Assembly (NCBI GenBank): GCA_004794785.1
Contig: SJOL01006415.1
Location: forward strand, 208,259 to 272,258
Source of the DNA: Opisthorchis felineus
Lineage: Eukaryota > Platyhelminthes > Trematoda > Opisthorchiida > Opisthorchiidae
DNA length: 64,000 nt
Reading direction: 5' to 3'
Shown here: positions 1 to 13,040 of the stretch, piece by piece
Layout of the letters: each line of letters begins with the position of its first letter
How positions within the stretch are numbered: the first letter of the stretch is position 1
Translations under genes and position numbers: made by a program
The notes under the pieces: model-generated
Told to the model about the DNA's origin: nothing
The model's input: the letters and a program-made list of their open reading frames with translations, nothing else
Database searches by the model: none

Positions 1-1618
1 GCGAATAAATAGTGTTGTGGGTGCAATGTCCATGATGCATTCAGAAGTACCGGAAAAGGTGTAGGTAGACACTGACATCACTAGCTAAATGTATGCAAAC
101 ATGGGACAGAAAACGAAGAACTCGGTCCCAAATTGTGATGAGCGTTCGATATCCGCACAAATACAGCAAGTGTAATCATTCTAGGCTGATATCTGGCAGC
201 CTCATACTTCTAACACCACAATTTGTGTGACTCTACAAAACCGAGTGGCTCGACACGCACCCACACAAACGTTCGGGACACACATGACTGCCTCTCTCGA
301 AGTCCATGGGACGATCAGTGCATCATGTGGTCGGTCACGCGTGCGGCTAATCAGCTGAGGCAATTGTGTCCCGAGGGGAAAACAAACCCAAGCCGACAAG
401 ACATCGTGGCAGAAAAGTGAAAGGCCTGACTGTCAAAAGCGGCCTGATCCGGTATTCACCAAAAGAATGAGTTTCCAAGACCGCGCCTGCACAGGACCCA
501 AGTTTTTAAGCTACCACAACGAACAACGCGAGAATGTGAATAGTTGAATGCTGGAACAGTTATACACCTTTGGTTGTTGGTGTAGTAACTGAATAGCATA
601 CCTGAGTGATCCGAGTGACAAACAGTAAATATGAGGAGACCTGAAGGTTGAAGGCTGTTTTTATTCCAGTTAAAGTAAGCGACCTGGAAGAGTTGATAAA
701 GGGACGACAAAATCTCATCATTTTCGATGACATTTATATATTTATTTATTTATTCACTCTTTAAATACACCAAAAACAGCCCGCCATAAATACATTTTCT
801 GAGGAGAGTATTAGCATTCCAACATTTTTACTGAACTAGGCCATTAATTGATTTCTAAACAACCGCACGTAACAGTCGGTGTAAAACGAACGAATTAGAA
901 GCCTGAGTCGCACAGAAATCTGTCTTAGGAAATTTTCTACCCCAAATTAATCTGGCTTGCGTTTTGATCTCAGCGGCGCGTACCACTGGTTACTTTTTCC
1001 ATTTTATACTACTGTCACGACTGATTGTTTTCCTTGAACCAGGGTAAACGACTTGGGTGGTTGCAGGCTGTCGGTTGGATGCTTCATCAAGGTGATTATA
1101 CACTAATCAGCTGCCTTCATTAAGATGGGTATTCGTGTGCTACCTTACCGTCAAGTGTGCCACTGGCGTCAATACTACACTCTCCATAAAACTATCAGTG
1201 TGCTATGAACGAAAACGCCATCGACCACACAGAACCATTCAGAAGGGATTGTCACCGTTGTTCGACAGGGGTAAACGACTGGACAGTTGAGATTAGAATG
1301 GCCTTTAACAACATATTACCAGAGCGTGAACACTCAACTACCGTTGGCGAACCGGTAAGGTGGGTGGACCACATTCAGCATCTAGTAAGACCTTGAGAAA
1401 AGAACATCTGCAACTGTGTGAGGGATGGTCGTATAGGTGAAGAGAAGGATATCGCTGATAGGCAAACGATCGTACCAGTGAGCTAGAAATTACGAGGACA
1501 GTGGTTATATAGATTAAGTGATTTCGTGCCAGATGTAGACTAGCAAGTGCTATGGGATAACTGTGCTCCCTGTGCTGTTGGAACAGTCGCAGGGATAACG
1601 AGAATGAGTTCAACTCAC
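1..1618 (-). other. Cav1 intron after IIIS1, running off the window
   Basis: No IIIS2-like exon is visible on the minus strand. A short TATT-rich tract lies at about 733-752. The several short open frames on both strands show no recognisable protein. Confidence 0.6.
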
Positions 1619-1748
1619 TTGGTTTCTAGCGGAAGCCGAATCCAGCGGATCCTCAGCAGCCAACATGGCACTGCTCACCAAAATGCACACCAGGACCATG
1701 TTGTTGAAGTAGTTGTGATTGCAGATTTCAAAGCAGGCTACACGAAAG
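1619..1748 (-). CDS. Cav1: Cav1 exon: segment IIIS1
   Basis: 130 nt, phase 2 in (acceptor TCTGCTACAG) and phase 0 out (donor AACCAA|GTGAGT). It encodes [16 protein letters not shown], then IIIS1 as [19 protein letters not shown] and [19 protein letters not shown] is diagnostic of domain III of Cav1. It is the last channel exon I can find. The next should begin with the IIIS2 pattern (FDYxFTxxFTxE), and I do not see it in positions 1-1618. Confidence 0.94.
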
Positions 1749-2348
1749 CTGTAGCAGAACAAGAATTAGCGAAAGTAGTGAACTCCACTCACGCAGACTT
1801 AGTAGTCTTAGTAGACTTAGTTGTCAAGTCCCTCTCAGTATAATTTAATTGGATGGACTCGTGTAAATGTGAAATAAGTTATAGGGAAATTATTTTTAGC
1901 GACGTTCAAGCATAGACTAGATCAAGTCAAACCGCATAGCATAGTTTTCACCATAAGCTTGATCAAGTCCGAATAGAACGAACGCCGCTAGGGGCGTTCC
2001 CAGGGATCCTAACACACTTCGGTTGAAAACCAGGGACGAATCATTCAGTTGTGGGGCTGCTCTTCACGGGTATCGGTTCACTTTCTGGGTTCTCACCTGC
2101 AGTCGTTCAGAACCTTGTGGAGCGGCCTTATTCACACTTGAAACCCCGAGGGACAAAAATTGGAAGGGCGTGCTCATACTGGTATGTGTATCAATCCGCA
2201 ATTCTCGCAATGCTGGAGTCAATTTACGGCATTCACCTTTCATTCGTTTTTTGATATATGTGATTACTTAAGTCTTTCTACCTAGACCAAACGGTGACTA
2301 TCTCATCCACCATTATAACCCGAAACTAGAAAATCGCTAAGCACTTAC
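1749..2348 (-). other. Cav1 intron before IIIS1
   Basis: A 600-bp intron with nothing recognisable apart from a donor-to-acceptor pair of good quality. Confidence 0.7.
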
Positions 2349-2526
2349 GGATTGGTTGGACTGAATATGAAGAAGGAGGAGGCATCCGGTATCGGTTTCA
2401 CTTTGCCCGTTGTAGACGGTTCAGAGGCTCTCCTGGACCCAACAGAATCCTTCGCCTGCGTCTCGCTCTCGTCACCCGACTGGTTCACGCCCTCCTCCGA
2501 CTCGACTGGTTGCGGATTCTTTGAGG
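2349..2526 (-). CDS. Cav1: Cav1 exon: end of II-III linker
   Basis: 178 nt, phase 1 in (acceptor CTCTTGAAAG) and phase 2 out (donor AATCC|GTAAGT). The first 40 or so residues are hydrophilic and Ser/Glu-rich. It ends KVKPIPDASSFFIFSPTNP, the hallmark that precedes IIIS1 in L-type channels. An in-frame stop a few codons above the acceptor shows that the exon cannot begin much earlier. Confidence 0.92.
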
Positions 2527-5477
2527 CTTTCAAGAGTCAAGGTAGACAACGGGCAGCAGTTTATTTTGATACTTTCTATTAAGCGACATGTGAATGTGAG
2601 ATATGATTGTGTACGTTACGAATAAAAGTCCATTCATTGGTGGGACGATTCAGCTTCGTAGCCATCTGCTTGAAAATAGGCTATAATGTAGAATGGGACA
2701 TTGCGGCTTCTCCTGGAGAATGGCCTCTGTGAGGGGGGATTTAACAAAATGCTGAGCAGAGCGATGTTGTGACTTCACTGTCGGAGAGTTCTCTCTTTTT
2801 AGGGGAATAAACTAGTACAAAATGCATCTACGTTTAAGTGTAATATGTAGCCTTGATCGAATGATTTGCTGGGCATCTCAGTTTTCCACACGAATTAGCT
2901 CTTTCACTATGCTGCTTTACGCGGTTCCAGTGTAGTTGCAGCTGGGGCCACTCTAAGTTAGTTTCTTCGAATAAATATCGATCGCGGGGTATGCGATAGC
3001 TTCAATCTTGACTAAGTATCGGTTGAACTCTTGGCTCTATCTTGATATATCAAATCAATTCAGATCTGATGAAATCCAATAACTAGTACCTACATGCGGA
3101 GTTTGACGGATCTCAACTACTATGGGTGTTCATCAGACAACGGTATTTTTGTGTATTCGTTAGTGTCGAATGTTTGGGGAAAGTCATAACATGAGTTTGG
3201 TAGCTAGCCTACACGGAATGCACTTTAGTAGAGTGGATTATTCACGGTGGGTCTTATTTACTGGATCTTACTTCGGGGGGCCTTTCACTAGAATCAAGAA
3301 AGCGCACATTAAAGAGGACAACAAAACCAACGACTTTTTGTTGTTTTTGTTGGCTGTGGTTTGCGAGAGTTGTGTTCTGCCGTGGAAAAAACTGTTTATT
3401 GATCGACTGGTGTACCCGGTAACTTATCTTGGGATGAATATCACAATCAGGAGATTCAGCTGGGATTCCGTTGAGTGACCCTTAGAAACCAAATAGTTCA
3501 TAAACGAATGTAGTTCGCGAGTAACTTGGGGTCAATTCTGTTGTTTATGCAGCTTAGGATGGAGAATTGTGTACAACGGAGGCTTTTATTTTGTTTTATT
3601 CAGCTGGTCTGCTAGTTATTGTAGGTGTCCACTGTCATTTGTGACTATTTTCCAAAGCCACGTGATTAACCGCCACCAGACGACCTAGCCCTAATTGCAT
3701 CGTTGAGTGTCGCGTTTTTTGTGTGTATGCTGCAGCTGTGCCAGGCGTTGACACACAGATCTTGTGCGCTTTGGTCTCTGTCCTTCCTCCTTCATTTGGA
3801 AGAGTAAATATTCGGCAGCAAAGCAACATGTACAACAACACGGCCATCGGAAATAACATTCCTCTTGCGATCTTACCCACGCCTATTTAAATAAAGGCTC
3901 AACAAAAATGCGTGCACAAAATCCATTGGTTGAATGGGAGAGTAAATGATGATGGGACATACTCCTGTGTGCAGTGACACAGCCAGTGTGTGCTATAAAG
4001 CGATCATCCTCTTCAAAATGTAGTTTCCAACTTTCCCTTACCTGGATGAACTGAAGCGCGTCCCGACATTTCAGACTATTGCTTACACTGTGTGTGACTG
4101 CTTTTCATCCTGTGGCGTACCACAGTACACGGCATACAGCTACTGAAATGAACCGAACAAAACAGCAACCACGTTGTGGTTGAAGCATCTTCGTTCCTCT
4201 GCAGTACTATCTGTCTTACCATGCCCAAACTCATCTTATGTGGTCGATGTAATTGTGAAGCAAGGTCATACTGAAAAGGGGGTAATGGTTAGATGTACTA
4301 AGGTTTGTAGCCGTTCCTTTAGCTGCTTGAGAAATTTGGATCAGTAGTGTTGAACATTTGTCCCGAGGAGAAAAACAGACAATAGACTGAATTGAATGAA
4401 ACACTGAAACACCTGAGAACGCCAAAGAGAAATTGTCAGTTGTATCTATGATCGAAGCACACAAGATGCAAGTGGGAAAGGATTTGGTGTCCGGAAGTCA
4501 CAGCCGTGTTCAGTCGCATCATCGGTTCCGCTTGCTAATTCACTAAATCAGTCAAACATTCCCTCTGGCTTGTTCCACCACTACCGGTAGTCACAACACC
4601 ACAAGGAGTAGTTTTGCAACGTTTCCACCTTAAGTTGTCAGTTGTGTTCATTTACATTCTGTTTCGGTGAAAACGTGTGCATCTGCACTCAGGCAGAGTC
4701 TAGTAGAGCTAAGTGTTTTTTCTTGGTTTAGCAGGTTCATCTAAATCTTTTAGAAATCTAATTGTCACTGAATAGACAGAATCGTTCGCAGCTTTTTTAC
4801 GATTCATCTGAAGAACCTGATGAGTATCACATCAAGGGTTTACATTGATAATTACGTGCCAGAAGCAGCTGGTCATGGAAAGCTATGCCAATGAGCGTTT
4901 CGTCCTGAATGGGACTGGTCAGGCGGATTCGATCGCACGGTGTGCAGGTTTAAAGTTCACGAGAAGTGGTCGCTCACCTCAGGTGTGAGCACTCAGTATT
5001 TCAAATTAAAGTTTTTTCGGCAAATACGAATTTGGTCTTGACAGGAGACTCAACTAAATCCAGCTGAATCCACCTAACTGTGTGTAGGTGGCCAAGTGAA
5101 GTTGTACTCTACCGTCGTCAGAAGATGTATGCGGCAGCTTGCCAGATGGAAACCTGTTTGAAACGACCTTAGTTCCATGAGTATAAATAAAACTTTCCAA
5201 GTTGTGCATGCTACTCATGCACTGCACCAGTGTTCGCATATGATTTTCCCTAGCGATGTAAGCTTGCCTTTTTCTGCCTTGGAAATTCGTGAACGCTGAC
5301 AGGGAAATTGGCCTCCAATAACGGAAAAACAAAACAGTCAGTCCTATCAACCGACTTGATCTAATGACTGTGTCGATCGAAATCTGTTGTGTAATTGGAT
5401 TGTCCTTGGGCTATTTACTGAACACCAGGAGAGATTGCTTAGGTTAAGGACAGAATTTGGACGAAAAGACAACCTAC
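2527..5477 (-). other. Cav1 intron in the II-III linker
   Basis: A 2.95-kb intron. I see no repeat, RNA gene or coding similarity in it. Confidence 0.6.
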
Positions 5478-5533
5478 AGAGGTTGTTTGTCGAACGATTG
5501 TCTTCATCTTCTTCCTCATTGATTGGATCCAAG
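5478..5533 (-). CDS. Cav1: Cav1 microexon: acidic II-III linker segment
   Basis: 56 nt, deduced because the flanking exons have incompatible phases (2 out of 7439, 1 into 2526) and need a bridge. It starts after a strong acceptor (TTTTTTCTTGCCTAG) and ends at CTCT|GTAGGT. It encodes LDPINEEEDEDNRSTNNL, which fits the acidic II-III linker. Entry at phase 2 and exit at phase 1 satisfy both neighbours, making an Asn and a Ser codon at the joins. There is no conserved motif, so it remains a prediction; another short exon in the same intron could do the same job. Confidence 0.7.
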
Positions 5534-7438
5534 CTAGGCAAGAAAAAATGAAAACAACATGTTCAGTACATTGCAGAACGGATAAATGACTCGAAAAGTG
5601 GAAAGTTGCGATCCCTGGCATTTCTTGGATAATAATTGAATCGGAGTTCTACGAAGCAACATTCCTACTCAATTAAAGAGCGATGCGTTGACCTCTGTTA
5701 CAAGCATTCCCCATCATACCGAGTTAAGAGTTTTGAATGATTCTCTTAGCCCATACAGCTAGACGAGCAACACGATGAGGTATGAAATTGTTAGCATTTT
5801 GTACAGTTCATGGTTGAATGCGGACTGATATACAACCGAGGCGTCCAACCTAGACTGAAGGACTACTATGGCCCTCAACAAAAGCCTTTAGCTCAAAAAG
5901 ATGACTGGAAGGCATCGGGGATTGGTGTGACATCAAGAAAGTAGTGAAACATTTAAGGAACACATGTTCCAAAGCTCCGCCTGGAGAGGCAGGAATCTGT
6001 GTGGGTCTGACGCGTAAACATGAATCAGTCTGGCATAATAGACTCCGTGAATATCATACGAACAACCCCCAGTATGGCTCAGTGGGCTACGAGGGTGCAC
6101 AAACCATTACAGTACGACAAGATGCAGTCTTCTTCACGGACAAGCGGCACGTGAACAGACTGGCTCACTGGTCTAATAACCGAAACAAAACCTTAAACGG
6201 TGATATTCCAGTTTACTCGTTAAAAATTTAGTCATTTAGAAAACCACCTGAGACCTGATTTTTCACTTTCGCTCCACAGTTATTCAAATCCGGATGGACG
6301 TTTGCAAGTGCCCAAATATCAAAGCAGACCGGAGAACCCAGAACAAATCCATCGGAGAAAAGCTTTAAACTGAAGGTGATGAGGCGCATGAAATCCAGAG
6401 CAGTTCACAATAGAAACGCCTGCTTACACAAAGCAGACAATATCCAAGTACATTCCAGAATACTTGGGGACGTAGTATGCGATGGAAAATCTGCAGGAAC
6501 CCCGTGTGAGCTATAGGCTATTATTAAACACAGGAGGTCAGCAGGTCATCAGCCGCGAATGCAAGATATACAACATTTATCATAAAGGTATGTGGTACCA
6601 AGGAGTGGGAAAAGTGATACTTCTTTAAAAGGGTGAATTATAGGCTCAGCCTGATGAAGCAAGGGTGGTGGATTTGTCTTGCTGATTCGCAGCAAGAAGT
6701 TGAAAGGTGCTCAGCTCAGTTCACCCATTGGATCCGTTCTGCTAATGTGCGTATCACAGCAACCTCAGATGAACTGATATACAGCCACTGAAGTAAACAG
6801 CTTGCACTTGGACTTAAATTCAGGATAGCTCAATGGTTAAGGCGCGAACTTACTGACCGGAAGGTTCGAACCCAACGTCAGCAGCTTGACTGCATCTGTC
6901 TGGGCTTGGACAACCTGGCAGTATCTCAGCCCTCGTGTTTCCTTCGGGTGGTATGACAGCTAGGCAACGAAATGATGTTACAGCTGAATGATTATTATTT
7001 TCATTATTTACTTGGACAATTATTCGGCAGTGCTGCTACACTCCTATGTTATGAGTGTTGCGCGACCAGTGTCCGCAAGCGATAGGAAAAATGAAACTCG
7101 CGTCACTTGCCTTTTTGCTATGCTGTTACAATGGATGAATGCTTACAATAGAAATGCTACATTAATCACCAATCAGACTCTTATGCGTCTCAAAACCGGG
7201 TGATATTAGTGGAAAGCTTTTCCACCGATATTGAAGATACAATGATGCGTTTTATTTGAACAATAAAAAGCAAATGATTTCGGCTCATACTAAGTAACAG
7301 CGGACCAGATTCGGCCCACTGATGCAGTTAGGCGACGCCTAGTTAAGAGCACCTAGTTTGTGTCAAGTGTGTCAATGAGATTGTTTCTCCACAAAAAGGT
7401 CGGGTACGTTTTGGCTGTGGCAAATATATGAAACCTAC
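5534..7438 (-). other. Cav1 intron with a plus-strand SINE
   Basis: A 1.9-kb intron. It contains a plus-strand SINE at about 6828-6992. I recognise nothing else, and an open stretch at 5944-6231 on the plus strand has no visible domain. Confidence 0.6.
6828..6992 (+). mobile_element. tRNA-derived SINE, copy 1
   Basis: It begins with a pol III box A-like TAGCTCAATGG, followed by GGCGCGAACTTACTGACCGG and box B GGTTCGAACCC. Then comes the family body (ACCTGGCAGTATCTCAGCCC, TCGTGTTTCCTTCGGGTGG) and a TGATTATTATT tail. It shares long blocks with four other copies in this window. Confidence 0.85.
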
Positions 7439-7706
7439 TTCAGTTGATCCAAAAGCTGAGTGACATCGTTGAATTCATTGTGAACTTTTTCAGTCAAACT
7501 GGGCGTGCCCGATTGGCCAGAGACCTGTCGACTGAGCCTGCGCGCCGCAAGATCTGCGGAGACTGCTGATTTGTTCGCATCTGATTCAATCTTGTCTTCT
7601 TCGCCCTCTGGTTTCTCCTCGCCCGCTTCTTCCTTCTTCTCCTCACCCGAACCGGTATCTGCTAAGTTATCCACGGCAATGGCCAAAAAGACGTTGAGTA
7701 GAATGT
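7439..7706 (-). CDS. Cav1: Cav1 exon: end of IIS6 and start of II-III linker
   Basis: 268 nt, phase 1 in (acceptor GTCCACAAG) and phase 2 out (donor CTGAA|GTAGGT; the unspliced frame would stop one codon later). It begins ILLNVFLAIAVDNLAD, the invariant end of IIS6. It continues into a Glu-rich cytosolic segment (GSGEEKKEEAGEEKPEGEED) and then a Ser/Arg-rich stretch with RRLSRQVSG, a plausible basophilic-kinase site. The linker is family-variable, so only the first 20 residues carry homology; the rest is supported by the open frame and phase. Confidence 0.93.
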
Positions 7707-10447
7707 CTTGTGGACGGTGACGAAGGATTAGGGTTAAGGAATATACTGGGGACAGGAAACCACAGTGTTGCAAAGGAACCACACAAATGGGAGTGAAAAT
7801 AAAAACTGTTGGGAATGTGTCGACTGACATGCACGTATGGACATTTTGACGTAGCAGTCCGGCCAACGTATCCTATGGGAACCACTCCCATCTTACAATT
7901 TTCCCCTATGCTACGTGGATTTTCCATTCAAGAACCTTCATGGACGTTAAATTATAGCGGTTAGAGATTCTTGCCAGGTACCCAAAGAATACACAGCTTC
8001 ACAAAACTAAGTTCTTCTCACTCGACGCCGGCAACATTGAGTACAGTCTTCTCCCGCAAATGTGAACACATCCAGGGGTTACCAAAATGTCCTACTGACA
8101 AGTTGCTACCATTTAGGTGAGACACTCATATCAAGCAGCTCCTACTCAAAAATCTTCAACTGTTTTCGAAACATATCACGAACTATTGTTGATTTGTGGT
8201 GAATTCGCTTACTTCTATCAGAGATAATGTCCCAGATAATCAATGCTCTTGCATATACCTGTGACGCGTAGATACATTGGTGTGTTGACCTGATGTGCCT
8301 GTCACGAGCATCTTGACGACCATTAATAAGGACCACAAAAGCAGGTGTAACTTCATATATCGTACTAATTATCGGAGCTCACATCATTTACGTCCAAATA
8401 TTCCTCCACTTGTCAGGACATGATGATTCGGACAACACTCGACCGAAGTGACTGATACCGCAACACAATGACGGGAAGTCTTTTCCTCGAAGGTAACTCT
8501 GAACGTGGAACCTGCTGCAATCTATTGGCAGTTTTTGTGTGCATACATTTAACTCCGCACGCAGTACATGATACGTTGATCTCACAACAAGAGGATTGTT
8601 TGACATGACCGTTGTTCCCAAAAACTGTTCGAACGGACCATTACAGTTAACCGACTGCCATCAAATGCAAACCAGCTCAGACGGCTACAAATCCCCGAAC
8701 TTTCAGTTTCGCAGTTTATTGTCACACAGCGTACCCTTCCTTTAAATCTACTGATAGTCTCCAGTAGGGGTTAGTGCTTACGTGGTGACGAACTATGTCA
8801 AGAAGGACTAGGTCAATACAAGAGTAATGGCCGCAAAACAGAGAAGCCCAGCAGCAGACTCTATATGCTACGATTAATCAACTATTTACAGGAAACTGGT
8901 GTTCGTCCAAAAACAACCCTGTCCAGTATGAATCAGTCCACTGTGAGTTAATTAGCTAGACGAAATCGTAACGAGAAACCGGATGTGTTGCTACGGTCTG
9001 CAACGCACTCAACCACTTTAAAGACAACGTCATCAGTGGTGCCATTAAACCGGAAATAGAGTTCTCCAAATTGACGACTTAAGGATAGAAATGCTTTCCC
9101 GGAGTACGACTGAGTACCCTACTCAGTCTGTTTGGTAGTAGTTACACGGGATTTCTTACGATTAATCCACTTGTGTTCAGTCGCGATGGTTACTAACACA
9201 TGATACATGGCATATGTGACAATGGTAATGGCCAGGTGATGGGCTGATACTGAGCACCACCTTGGATTAGCCGTAGTGTCTGCCATAATGTTTCACGTCA
9301 TTTTAGTAAATACGCTCAGAATGAACATGTGGGCCTGCTCGTATGTGCCCAGATGGATGATGGTAGCATGCCCGCCCAGCGTGCCACCTTTCTGCGGTTC
9401 AAATCCCAGTAAAGGATGGGCACTGCTGATGAGCGCAAATAAGAGAAATTCGAACCCGTGTTTAGTGCGTTCTAACCGGAACGGTCGCTCAAGGACAAGA
9501 CTCTTCAGTTGAGAGTGATACATGGCTTGTGCCGTTACACTGGTAGTGGATTCATCACGGTGATTAATTGACCTTGGTTGTCGATATATGTTGACTGCAT
9601 TACATCGTATCCACTGGAGTCTGGGTTGGGTGTGCACATGCCTACTTTTCATCCTGTTGTATTGTTCTCCCTAGAGCCAGTCTGTCAGCAGTATAGTATC
9701 AAACACTTCAACAACTCAGTCTCCAAATGGTGGCCTCGAATTCGGTTTTCGTTCCTTTTAGCTCCACAGATGAGGAATCAGAACATTGCATCACAGAAGT
9801 TTATTGACGAAAAAACACTGGACACTAGTAACCTCTGCTAATGGAAATTCGTTCGACTCGATCTGCTGTAACCAGCCAAACTGTGCTCAGCTGCAGAAAG
9901 TACAAAAGCCAGAAGGTCATGGTGCTAGTTAGTTGATTCCAAATGAGATGTGAAGCACTGCAACCGAGTAGTAGCCTGCGTATCAGTTCTTTTCAGGTTT
10001 TGTTATGAACTTCCACGTACTTTGCAGTGTCCTATTAATTTCGGAGTCGAGACATTGTGCATTCCAGCGACACATGTCTCACCCAGATTGGATAGAGTGA
10101 ATAATGGCGATAGTAATTCGTATACGAGCTGTTGGAGTGTCCTTCGCTGGCGTCGAAGGGTATAAAACGACACGCTTGCACCACCACATGTAGCTCAAAC
10201 CGAATTGTCAGGATGATGCTTACCAAGTGATTCCTATTCTTGTTCACGTTCGTGAATGAGACAAAACTGTGAACAGTTCACATGTGCATTTCAGATACGA
10301 GACACGTGCAAACGAAACCCAGAAGAGCGTGAGTTACGCTACGAGGGATCAATCTGCTTTAGGCGTTGCATAGAACCTCGAATCCGGAAAAACTACCAAA
10401 AATCCATGGCCACGAAATAGTTTGCTTAGAAGCTGTAAAAAGGATAC
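7707..10447 (-). other. Cav1 intron within IIS6
   Basis: A 2.7-kb intron that splits IIS6. A degenerate tRNA-like sequence lies at 9344-9427 on the plus strand. The remaining sequence is unrecognised. Confidence 0.6.
9344..9427 (+). other. Degenerate tRNA-like sequence
   Basis: The ends can pair as a 7-bp acceptor stem (GTGCCCA at 9344-9350 with TGGGCAC at about 9416-9422). Inside is a T-arm-like CTGCGGTTCAAATCCCAG. The D-arm and anticodon arm are poor, and there are extra bases between the T-arm and acceptor, so it is at best a tRNA pseudogene or the head of an unrelated SINE. Confidence 0.3.
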
Positions 10448-10565
10448 AGTTGCCGCATATGAAGAGGATGACGTAATACAGGCAAACAAGCATTCCAACG
10501 CTCCCTTTTGAATAAGAGTTGATTCCATTGTACATGGCTTCGTTCCAGTCCTCGCTGGTCAGGAT
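10448..10565 (-). CDS. Cav1: Cav1 exon: domain II selectivity filter and start of IIS6
   Basis: 118 nt, phase 0 in (acceptor CTTTCCTGCAG) and phase 1 out (donor AACT|GTATCC). It encodes [18 protein letters not shown] and [15 protein letters not shown]. The Glu of SEDW is the domain II selectivity residue. The residue before it is Ser, where nearly all family members have Gly. The last base, T, joins AC from the next exon to make the Tyr of GNYILLNVF. The donor GTATCC is the same unusual hexamer used by exon 1. Confidence 0.95.
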
Positions 10566-12832
10566 CTGCAGGAAAGGGACAGAAGGGGAACGACGTGGAA
10601 AAGCACTGAAAAGCATCTACGAGCTTGTCTGTGCTAGTGCTAGGGTATTAAAAATAACACAGCGTGTGAGACAAGGGTCATGGGTTGTTCACGCAGAACC
10701 ATAAAACAGACGCCCCAAATAATGGTTCGTCGATCGGCCGCTGACAGTCTGTCTTGACCCGTTCATCATTTCGTTTGATGAAGGAGGACGGCTAAAATAG
10801 AAAATGTTACTCGAACAACTGCTTACGGAAGATGTGGCCACCATAGGCAGAGCACCACCACAGCACCCAAAGTGTACGAAGCATGTGTCTGGTCTCCCTG
10901 GCCCCAACACAACCTATCTACGAGCGAGACGTAAAAAAAACAGTAAAGCATTCCAAAGTTGCCCTGCTCAGGTGAATGAGAGTTACTATGTCAAAATGGT
11001 CGCTTTTCCGTGAATCCGAAGCGACTACAGTTAAAAGAGGTAGCGCGTCAGTCATTGGATCATAGGTAGAACATAGACAGTATATTGCTCAAAATAACTG
11101 GAAAACTAAACCCACTCTGACCATTTGGCAAAAGTCATGTATGCTAAAGCTAGAAAAAATTAGTTGGTATGTTACCTTCTTTGAAACTCAATTTACAGAA
11201 GTATACAGCCCCTAGACTATTCAGCAACAGATATATTAGTGAAAAGTTTTAACTGGATCTGAAAATATGGACACGCCCTAAAATCCTTTTCATTATCTGC
11301 GTGTGCGAACAGACTTATGAACTTTAACTAGGGGAACCCTTGAGCGATAGATACTGTCCACACTAATCAGACACTGAAGACAACACAGAAATGACCTATT
11401 ACATCACACCGACGCCCAACTTCAAATTCAGAGGAAAGTGCACAACCGATATCAGCTCCATTGATAGCTCGTCAGTTACTTGAAAATGGACATAGAGTCG
11501 ATCCGGTAGCTTGGTTCCTCATCGTGTGGAGGACTATGAACGTTACGGTGCTACAGTTTACCGAATCTATTGCTATTAGGGGACGGAAGCCAGGTCTTTG
11601 CAAGCAGAAGCAGTCAACCATATCGTTGTTATTCCCTTCGTGATTTACGTGCATTTGACATGCCGATATTAAAGACTTGTTCAGTTTTATTTGCTTATCG
11701 AACATTGTTCTGTTGTTCTGTTTGTCGTAGAGCAACTGATTTCTCTGCACTCCTTTGAAGTTTGTAACCGTAAGGTCGTTTTTCAAGTTCCTCAAATTAC
11801 ATTTCCACCGGCCACAAAGAATCAGCCAGGGTTCCTCGCCTTCAAAAGGGATTTCGGGCCTGGCCCACTCGCTATTTTTGAGCTATCTGTTAAATGGAAA
11901 TCCATCAGATGTTCAGTGTTATTACTGATTGGAAGCTACTGGAGGGTGACTAATAAACTACTTAGATAACGACGCACCTGGCTTCAGTTCTTGAGTACGT
12001 CATTCGTCCGTAAATAGGCATAGTGAGGTTCGAATGAATCGCATCCAATCCGTATTGATAAAGGCAAAACCAGGAGTCGGTCGTAAGCGAGTTTCCATCA
12101 ATCTTCACACACTATTCGAAAGAAACTGCCTTGTTATGTCAACGAACCAGCTCTTATTTAAGGCAAAGATCTTATGGGGATTCTATGTTGAACACGAGGT
12201 CTTCTGTTAGTTGTTCAGATGGTAGCTGATCTGTTCGCCGAGTTTGGCAATTGGTTTGCAAACGTTTCGTCCCCAGCCGAGGAGACATCGTTAGTGCGCA
12301 GTTGAGTGGGTCTTCACTTACCAAGATGATAAAAGGAGGTGTGTGGTTCAAAATAACGAAAAAAAATGGTAGTGTGAATAGGGAACAAGTGGCTTTTTAT
12401 ATAAAAACATGCAACAACATCAAGCTGGAAAACTGTCCACCGATCATCTATATGTATCGTTTTTTGTCGGTTTTCTAGTAAAGCAGCTACGTGAATGAAG
12501 TAAAAAGCGAGGTAATTTGCTCCACAGAAAACACATCTGCCCAACCGGGACAGGAAACACGCAACCAACTCATTTGGAATACTGTGGGATGGCGTGCTGC
12601 GTACCACTATCGATCGACAATAGAGGTAAATGTCCGATTACTGTAAACCTACTACAGCCGAAAATTATGATGTGAACAAAACTGTATGTGAATGCCAAAA
12701 GTATCGAAAAATTGTAATCCCCCCCGGGGGCAAAAACATTCTAGGACTGAACAGAGTTCCCATACATTGAGTAGAGGATAAAAGAACATTATAACTGTGA
12801 AGAGCTTGTTGAGCGAGAACATATTCACCCAC
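10566..12832 (-). other. Cav1 intron inside the domain II pore
   Basis: A 2.3-kb intron splitting the domain II pore helix from its filter. I see no recognisable repeat or coding sequence in it. Confidence 0.6.
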
Positions 12833-13040
12833 TTGAAAGACGGTGATCAGGGATTGATAGAAGCTATCAAAATTGGAACGAGGTTTTTCCACTTTTTTGA
12901 AATTGAATCGCCCGCCGAAGAGCTGCATCCCGAGAAGAGCAAAAATTACAATGAAGAGGAAGAGTAGGACCAGAAGACTGACGATCGACTTTAAGCTTGC
13001 TAGGAGAGAGCCGACGAGGTTTCTTAGGCTGCCCCAGTAC
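12833..13040 (-). CDS. Cav1: Cav1 exon: IIS4-S5 linker, IIS5 and turret
   Basis: 208 nt, phase 2 in (acceptor CGTCCACAG) and phase 0 out (donor CAA|GTGGGT). It encodes [19 protein letters not shown], the domain II gating linker, then IIS5 as [19 protein letters not shown], and the short turret and pore helix [17 protein letters not shown]. All are close to the family consensus. The frame stays open well beyond the donor, so the boundary was set by the GTGGGT site and by the phase of the next exon. Confidence 0.95.
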
